This document shows positions 1 through 5,915 of a DNA stretch of 5,915 bases, in pieces. Where the stretch lies: assembly GCA_029549705.1 (NCBI GenBank), contig JAKPIR010000124.1, positions 1 through 5,915 on the forward strand, in the 5' to 3' direction. The first letter of the stretch is position 1; each line of letters opens with the position of its first letter. A program made the translations under genes and the position numbers. The DNA comes from Pseudomonadota bacterium (GTDB lineage Bacteria; Pseudomonadota; Gammaproteobacteria; Burkholderiales; Methylophilaceae). A model generated the notes under the pieces. The model was not told the origin of the DNA, ran no database searches, and saw only the letters and a list, made by a program, of their open reading frames with translations.

Positions 1-2431
1 GTATCCGTGAAACGGTGATTTTGCAGATAAATTGATGTACACAGGTTACTCGTACGCAACGAAGGCAGGCATCTCGATTAGTATTAATGACATGTTGGTT
101 CCAAAAGAAAAGGAACAGCTTATCGCTGCAGCAGATGCTGAGGTCAAAGAAATTGAAGACCAATATGTTTCTGGTCTAGTTACGCAAGGCGAAAGATACA
201 ATAAAGTAGTGGATATTTGGGGGCGTGCAGGTGATAAAGTTGCCGACGCCATGATGAAGCAGTTGAAAGAAGAAGATGTCATAGATGCCGAAGGCAAGCA
301 GGTAAAAGATAAAACAGGCAAAGTATTGCGACAAGAGTCTTTCAACGCGATTTACATGATGGCCGATTCTGGTGCGCGCGGTTCTGCAGCTCAGGTTCGT
401 CAATTAGCCGGTATGCGTGGCTTGATGGCGAAACCGGATGGCTCCATCATTGAAACGCCTATTAAAGCGAACTTCCGTGATGGCTTAAACGTCCTGCAAT
501 ACTTTATTTCAACCCATGGTGCACGTAAGGGCCTAGCTGATACGGCGTTAAAAACGGCGAACTCAGGTTACTTAACCCGCCGTTTAGTGGACGTAACGCA
601 AGACCTCGTTGTGACCGAGCATGATTGCGGCACAACAGATGGTTTGGTTACCAAAGCACTGGTTAAAGGTGGTGAAGTCATTGAGCCATTACACGATCGT
701 ATCTTGGGCCGCACTGCTGCATTGGACGTCATTAATCCTGAAACACAGGAGGTGATTTACCCTGCAGGTACGCTGTTGACGGAGGATGAGGTTGAGCGTA
801 TTGATGCTTTGGGTATTGATGAGGTGAAGGTGCGTACAGCACTCACTTGCGATACACGCTACGGTATTTGTGCAAAATGTTATGGTCGCGACTTAGGTCG
901 TGGCAAATTGATTAGCATGGGCGAGGCAGTGGGCGTCATTGCTGCGCAGTCCATTGGTGAGCCAGGTACCCAGCTGACTATGCGTACTTTCCATATTGGT
1001 GGCGCGGCTTCTCGCGCAGCATCGGTTTCTCAGGTTGAAAGTAAGTCAAATGGCGTGCTTAATTTCACATCAACGATGCGTTATGTGACAAACGCAAGGG
1101 GCGAGCAAGTGGTCATTTCTCGTAACGGTGAAGTTATCGTTGCTGATGAAAATGGTCGTGAGCGTGAGCGTCATAAAGTACCGTACGGCGCAACATTACA
1201 GATTACGGATGGCAAGGCAGTAAAAGCAGGCCAAGCAATCGCAACCTGGGATCCGCATACAAGGCCAATTATTACCGAGTATGCAGGTCAAATCAAATTT
1301 GAAAACGTGGAAGAAGGCATTACTGTAGCTAAGCAGGTTGATGATGTTACTGGTTTGTCATCACTTGTTGTGATTGATCCGAAACAGCGTGCAGGTCAAA
1401 CCAAAGGTCTTCGTCCTCAAGTTAAACTTGTTGACGCGAATGGTGCAGAAGTGAAATTGGCTGGTAGTGATCAGACGGTAAATATTACCTTCCAATTGGG
1501 TTGCATTATTACTGTGAAAGATGGTCAAGAGGTTGGTGTTGGCGAAGTCTTGGCCCGTATTCCGCAAGAGTCATCAAAAACCCGTGATATTACTGGTGGT
1601 CTACCACGCGTGGCAGAGTTGTTTGAGGCCCGCTCACCTAAAGATGCAGGTATGCTGGCGGAAGTGACAGGTACCGTGTCCTTCGGTAAAGACACGAAGG
1701 ATAAACAACGCTTGGTTATAACCGACTTAGATGGCAACACACATGAGTTTTTAATCCCCAAAGATAAGCACGTGACCGCTCATGATGGCCAAGTAGTGAC
1801 TAAGGGTGAAACCATTGTGGATGGTCCTGCCGAGCCGCAAGATATTTTACGTCTTCAAGGTCGCGAAGCCTTGGCACGCTACATTATCGACGAAGTGCAA
1901 GATGTTTATCGTTTACAAGGCGTTAAAATCAATGATAAACATATTGAGGTAATTGTGCGTCAAATGTTGCGCCGAGTACGTGTAACTGATGCTGGTGATA
2001 CAAGCTTCATCTTGGGTGAACAAGTAGAACGTGCTGATTTGTTGGCAGAAAATGAAGTGGTGATTGCGCAAGACAAACGTCCCGCACAATTTGAGTATGT
2101 GTTGCTTGGTATTACTAAAGCTTCGTTATCAACTGACTCATTTATCTCTGCGGCTTCATTCCAAGAAACAACGCGTGTGTTAACGGAAGCGGCTATTTTA
2201 GGTAAACGTGATGATTTACGTGGCCTGAAAGAAAACGTCATTGTTGGTCGTCTGATTCCAGCAGGTACAGGGTTAGCGTATCATGAAGCACGCAAGCGCG
2301 CATCTGTAGCAGGCGGTGTTCCAGCGAAAGAAATTCCAGCTGAGGCGCTGTTCAAAGATACAGAAGTGATTTTAGAGGAAGCGACAAGCGTTGAGGTGGA
2401 GACGGGCGCTGGAGAAACCGCAGCAGAGTAA
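1..2431 (+). CDS. rpoC: DNA-directed RNA polymerase subunit beta', C-terminal part, with an apparent frameshift near the left edge
   Basis: This is the C-terminal ~57% of the beta' subunit of RNA polymerase; the catalytic NADFDGD region lies outside the window. The long open frame runs from 32 to a TAA at 2429-2431 (799 codons). Recognisable parts in order are MADSGARGSAAQVRQLAGMRG (about 350-420), the bridge helix around GARKGLADTALKTANSGYL (about 510-590), a zinc site with cysteines at 626, 848, 869 and 878, the first half of the trigger loop (GEPGTQLTMRTFHIGGAA, about 957-1016), an SI3-type insertion as in Proteobacteria (about 1018-1575), the second trigger-loop half (TRDITGGLPRVAELFEAR, about 1577-1632), and the conserved C-terminal segments QDVYRLQGVKINDKHIEV and SFISAASFQETTRVLTEAA. 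Position 32 is not the gene start: bases 3-20 read IRETVI in another frame, which continues as FADKLMYTG only if one T is restored at 19-22. The family assignment is certain. Whether the frame break is real is not. Confidence 0.97.
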
Positions 2432-2447
2432 AGCTGGAAATTAAATC

Positions 2448-2476
2448 TTGACATTGAAGCTTAGGCTAAATACAAT
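2448..2476 (+). promoter_or_regulatory. Strong sigma70-type promoter for rpsL-rpsG
   Basis: A perfect -35 box TTGACA (2448-2453) is separated by exactly 17 nt from TACAAT (2471-2476), which matches the -10 consensus at five of six positions. It lies 17 nt after the rpoC stop codon. Transcription would be expected to start near 2482-2484, giving an rpsL leader of about 132 nt. This suggests that the str genes have their own strong promoter rather than depending only on read-through from rpoBC. The boxes are read directly; activity and start site are inferred. Confidence 0.82.
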
Positions 2477-2486
2477 GCTTGGTTTT

Positions 2487-2525
2487 TCAGGATAGCCTTA
2501 TTGCCGTTAGGTAAAGCTATCCTGA
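2487..2525 (+). promoter_or_regulatory. Stable hairpin at the 5' end of the rpsL leader; possible weak terminator of rpoC transcripts or attenuator
   Basis: TCAGGATAGC (2487-2496) and GCTATCCTGA (2516-2525) form a perfect 10-bp inverted repeat. Inside it, 2501-2505 can pair with 2510-2514 (one G-U pair) around a GTTA loop, leaving a small internal loop. The sequence after the stem is CTTGTTTGT, T-rich but interrupted, so it is a poor intrinsic terminator for rpoC read-through. For transcripts starting at the promoter at 2448-2476 the stem would begin about 4 nt from the 5' end, which could stabilise the mRNA or attenuate it. The pairing is seen; the role is inference. Confidence 0.7.
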
Positions 2526-2549
2526 CTTGTTTGTCAGTTAAGCATTTAT

Positions 2550-2579
2550 TTGCAATGTTATTTATTGTTTAAATAAGAT
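2550..2579 (+). promoter_or_regulatory. Weak candidate second promoter in the AT-rich rpsL leader
   Basis: TTGCAA (2550-2555) is followed after 18 nt by TAAGAT (2574-2579), each matching four of six consensus positions. The region from about 2541 to 2600 is very AT-rich and also holds a 7-bp A/T-only inverted repeat (2558-2564 with 2570-2576), so chance matches are likely. It may simply be an unstructured, ribosome-accessible leader. Confidence 0.2.
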
Positions 2580-2601
2580 AAATTTATTAAAGAATATATT
2601 T

Positions 2602-2606
2602 AGAGG
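2602..2606 (+). promoter_or_regulatory. Ribosome binding site of rpsL
   Basis: AGAGG lies 9 nt before the ATG at 2616. It supports this start, which gives the standard S12 N terminus MPTINQLIRKPR. Confidence 0.75.
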
Positions 2607-2615
2607 TTATAGGCA

Positions 2616-3002
2616 ATGCCAACCATCAATCAGTTAATACGTAAACCACGCGCAAAAGTGGTCACAAAAAGTAAAGTGCCGGCACTTGAAGCGTGCCCGC
2701 AAAAACGTGGAGTATGTACTCGTGTGTATACAACCACACCAAAAAAACCAAACTCAGCTTTGCGTAAGGTGGCAAAAGTGCGTTTGACAAATGGCTATGA
2801 AGTTATTAGCTACATTGGTGGTGAAGGCCATAACTTGCAGGAGCATAGCGTGGTGTTGCTACGTGGTGGTCGTGTAAAAGACTTACCAGGTGTGCGTTAC
2901 CATATGGTGCGCGGTAGCTTGGATACGGCAGGTGTTAAAGATCGTAAGCAATCGCGTTCTAAATACGGTGCTAAGCGTCCTAAAGAAGCTAAAGCAAAAT
3001 AA
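2616..3002 (+). CDS. rpsL: 30S ribosomal protein S12
   Basis: S12 sits at the interface side of the 30S subunit next to the decoding centre and contributes to tRNA selection and translocation. The 128-residue product is complete, and slightly longer than the E. coli protein (124 residues) because of a lysine/alanine-rich tail (RPKEAKAK). The invariant blocks PALEACPQKRGVCTRVY (22-38), TTPKKPNSALRKV (40-52) and GGRVKDLPGVRYH (84-96) are present. Lys43 and Lys88 (Lys42 and Lys87 without the initiator Met), the classic streptomycin-resistance positions, are wild type, as is Asp89, the residue beta-methylthiolated in other bacteria. The product is therefore predicted to be of the drug-sensitive type at these sites. 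It is the first gene after the strong promoter at 2448-2476 and lies 85 nt before rpsG. Confidence 0.99.
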   Translation: MPTINQLIRKPRAKVVTKSKVPALEACPQKRGVCTRVYTTTPKKPNSALRKVAKVRLTNGYEVISYIGGEGHNLQEHSVVLLRGGRVKDLPGVRYHMVRGSLDTAGVKDRKQSRSKYGAKRPKEAKAK

Positions 3003-3087
3003 GATTGAAATTTTAAGCGGCTAACCAAATGCCCTGCCGATGTATTTGCTGGCAAAACATAATTGATAAGAGAGAGTTGAGAAAAGC
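3003..3087 (+). promoter_or_regulatory. rpsL-rpsG intercistronic region, position of the S7 feedback site in E. coli
   Basis: In E. coli the spacer between rpsL and rpsG folds into a structure bound by free S7, which represses translation of the distal genes. Here the 85-nt spacer has comparable length, but only short pairings are visible by eye: TGCC (3035-3038) with GGCA (3051-3054), and alternatively CAAAT (3026-3030) with ATTTG (3044-3048). I cannot show an S7-binding fold. A regulatory role rests on gene position and on knowledge of the E. coli operon. Confidence 0.35.
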
Positions 3088-3558
3088 ATGCCAAGACGTA
3101 GAGAAGTGCCCAAGCGTAACATTCTTCCAGATCCAAAATTCGGAAGTACTGAAGTTTCAAAATTTGTGAATGTGTTGATGACCGGTGGGAAAAAATCTGT
3201 AGCTGAGCGCATTTTGTATGGTGCGTTTGATCAAATTACCGCCAAAACAAGTAAGGATGCGTTAGAGGTTTTTACGCTAGCATTAAACAACTTGCGCCCA
3301 TTGGTAGAGGTTAAAAGTCGTCGTGTCGGCGGGGCAAACTATCAGGTTCCTGTAGAGGTCCGCCCTAGCCGTCGTAGTGCGTTAGCTATGCGCTGGATGC
3401 GCGATGCGGCGCGTAAGCGCGGTGAGAAATCAATGGGTTTGCGCTTGGCTGCTGAGTTGGTCGAGGCTGCTGAGGGTCGTGGTTCAGCAATGAAGAAGCG
3501 TGAAGAAGTTCACCGTATGGCAGAAGCCAATAAAGCATTCTCACATTTCAGGTTCTAA
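3088..3558 (+). CDS. rpsG: 30S ribosomal protein S7
   Basis: S7 is the primary binding protein that nucleates assembly of the 30S head on the 3' major domain of 16S rRNA; it lies next to the E site. The 156-residue product is full length for the family. It opens with MPRRREVPKRNILPDPKFGS. The conserved KFVNVLMTGGKKSVAE (25-40) follows, then the extended beta-hairpin region around VKSRRVGGANYQVPVEVRPSRR (75-96), and the C-terminal helices ending HRMAEANKAFSHFRF. The Shine-Dalgarno signal is less clear than for its neighbours: AGAGAG is 11 nt upstream (3071-3076) and GAGA only 5 nt upstream (3079-3082). That would fit dependence on translation of rpsL, although the 85-nt gap makes direct coupling uncertain. 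The gene is followed 11 nt later by an intrinsic terminator. Confidence 0.99.
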   Translation: MPRRREVPKRNILPDPKFGSTEVSKFVNVLMTGGKKSVAERILYGAFDQITAKTSKDALEVFTLALNNLRPLVEVKSRRVGGANYQVPVEVRPSRRSALAMRWMRDAARKRGEKSMGLRLAAELVEAAEGRGSAMKKREEVHRMAEANKAFSHFRF

Positions 3559-3569
3559 ATACTTAAAAT

Positions 3570-3604
3570 GTACCTTTCGTCATGAAGGGTACTTTTGTTT
3601 TTTC
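3570..3604 (+). terminator. Intrinsic (Rho-independent) terminator between rpsG and fusA
   Basis: GTACCTTTC (3570-3578) pairs with GAAGGGTAC (3584-3592) over 9 bp, including one G-U pair, around the 5-nt loop GTCAT. The stem is followed at once by TTTTGTTTTTTC (3593-3604), a strong U-tract. It starts 11 nt after the rpsG stop. This is the clearest terminator in the window and implies that a fraction of rpsL-rpsG transcripts ends here, so that fusA-tuf would need read-through or a promoter of its own. Confidence 0.85.
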
Positions 3605-3609
3605 TAGAA

Positions 3610-3639
3610 TTGTTCTTTAAGAATTTTAAGCAATAATAT
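3610..3639 (+). promoter_or_regulatory. Candidate promoter for fusA-tuf
   Basis: TTGTTC (3610-3615) lies 18 nt before TAATAT (3634-3639), matching the consensus boxes at three and four of six positions. It sits between the terminator and fusA, where a promoter would be expected if the terminator is efficient. Transcription would start near 3646, leaving a leader of only about 13 nt that begins at the ribosome binding site. AT-rich spacer DNA makes chance matches likely. Confidence 0.35.
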
Positions 3640-3645
3640 TTAAGC

Positions 3646-3650
3646 AAAGG
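3646..3650 (+). promoter_or_regulatory. Ribosome binding site that fixes the GTG start of fusA
   Basis: AAAGG lies 8 nt before the GTG at 3659. No in-frame ATG is nearby upstream, and the GTG start gives the usual EF-G N terminus (MARQTPINRYRNIGISAHIDAGKT), so the start is well supported. Confidence 0.75.
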
Positions 3651-3658
3651 TAATAACC

Positions 3659-5752
<2,094 letters not shown>

Positions 5753-5784
5753 TCCATTACTAATTAATTTTAAAGAATAGATAA

Positions 5785-5789
5785 AAGGA
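5785..5789 (+). promoter_or_regulatory. Ribosome binding site of tuf
   Basis: AAGGA, within AAAAGGAA, lies 7 nt before the ATG at 5797. The signal is strong, as expected for one of the most abundant proteins in the cell. The 44-nt fusA-tuf spacer shows no hairpin or terminator. Confidence 0.75.
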
Positions 5790-5796
5790 AATAATC

Positions 5797-5915
5797 ATGG
5801 CAAAAGGTAAATTTGAACGGACCAAACCGCACGTCAACGTAGGCACGATTGGCCACGTGGATCATGGTAAGACGACATTAACGGCAGCGATTACCACGGT
5901 ATTGACCAAAAAATT
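5797..5915 (+). CDS. tuf: Translation elongation factor Tu, N-terminal fragment cut by the window end
   Basis: EF-Tu is the GTPase that delivers aminoacyl-tRNA to the ribosomal A site. Only the first 39 codons are present. They read MAKGKFERTKPHVNVG, then the P-loop GHVDHGKT (residues 19-26), then TLTAAITTVLTKK; the frame is open to the right edge. The usual length is about 395 residues, so some 90% of the gene lies outside. It follows fusA in the standard str order. Many Betaproteobacteria carry a second, nearly identical tuf upstream of the secE-nusG-rpl-rpoBC cluster; which copy is which cannot be confirmed here beyond its position after fusA. Confidence 0.97.
   Translation, partial: MAKGKFERTKPHVNVGTIGHVDHGKTTLTAAITTVLTKK

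Noticed and set aside
32..37. TTG (32) or ATG (35) as the true start of a shorter rpoC-like gene
   Set aside because: The conserved beta' sequence continues upstream in another frame, so these codons are internal to rpoC. They mark the frame break rather than a normal gene start.
1018..1575. The long segment between the two trigger-loop halves of rpoC as a foreign insertion
   Set aside because: It corresponds to the SI3-type insertion normal in proteobacterial beta' subunits and is in frame, with similar composition to its flanks.
2558..2576. 7-bp inverted repeat TTATTTA/TAAATAA as a terminator or operator
   Set aside because: It is made only of A-T pairs in an AT-rich tract, is weak, and has no T run in the proper place; it is expected by chance in such composition.
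2616..3002. Streptomycin-resistance substitutions in rpsL
   Set aside because: Lys43, Lys88 and the surrounding PKKPNS and GGRVKDLPG segments are wild type.
2897..3212. Antisense open frames across the rpsL-rpsG junction
   Set aside because: They overlap two ribosomal protein genes and the spacer, and no family is recognisable. Basic codons read in reverse explain the leucine/serine-rich products.

Overview
The window is a stretch of the core transcription/translation gene block found in Proteobacteria. All genes are on the + strand, in the order rpoC (3' part) - rpsL - rpsG - fusA - tuf (5' part). The protein sequences look betaproteobacterial. RpoC carries the trigger-loop insertion seen in Proteobacteria, S12 begins MPTINQLIRKPR and contains RYHMVRGSLDTAGVKD, and EF-Tu begins MAKGKFERTKPHVNVG. 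The rpoBC-str gene order, the moderate, slightly AT-rich base composition and the exact wording of RpoC (for example LRRLVDV-type and ISINDMLVP segments) make a methylotroph of the Methylophilaceae a reasonable guess. That family-level placement is an inference from memory, not a search result.

Layout. Positions 1-2431 hold the last ~57% of rpoC (RNA polymerase beta'). It is intact except for an apparent one-base deletion in a T run at 19-22. Positions 2432-2615 are a 184-nt leader with a near-consensus sigma70 promoter (TTGACA, 17 nt, TACAAT), a stable hairpin starting almost at the predicted transcription start, and an AT-rich tract before the rpsL ribosome binding site. rpsL (S12, 2616-3002) and rpsG (S7, 3088-3558) are separated by 85 nt, the place where S7 feedback control acts in Escherichia coli. 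A well-formed intrinsic terminator (3570-3604) lies between rpsG and fusA and is followed by a modest promoter candidate. fusA (EF-G, 3659-5752, GTG start) is followed after 44 nt by tuf (EF-Tu, from 5797), which is cut by the window end.

Together these genes supply the catalytic half of RNA polymerase, the decoding-centre protein S12, the 30S head protein S7 and the two main elongation GTPases. There are no mobile elements, CRISPR arrays, tRNA or rRNA genes. No intergenic gap exceeds 300 bases. I found no undescribed biological system. The points that merit a second look are the rpoC frame break at the extreme left edge, the 5'-end hairpin of the rpsL leader, and the terminator that splits the classic str operon between rpsG and fusA.
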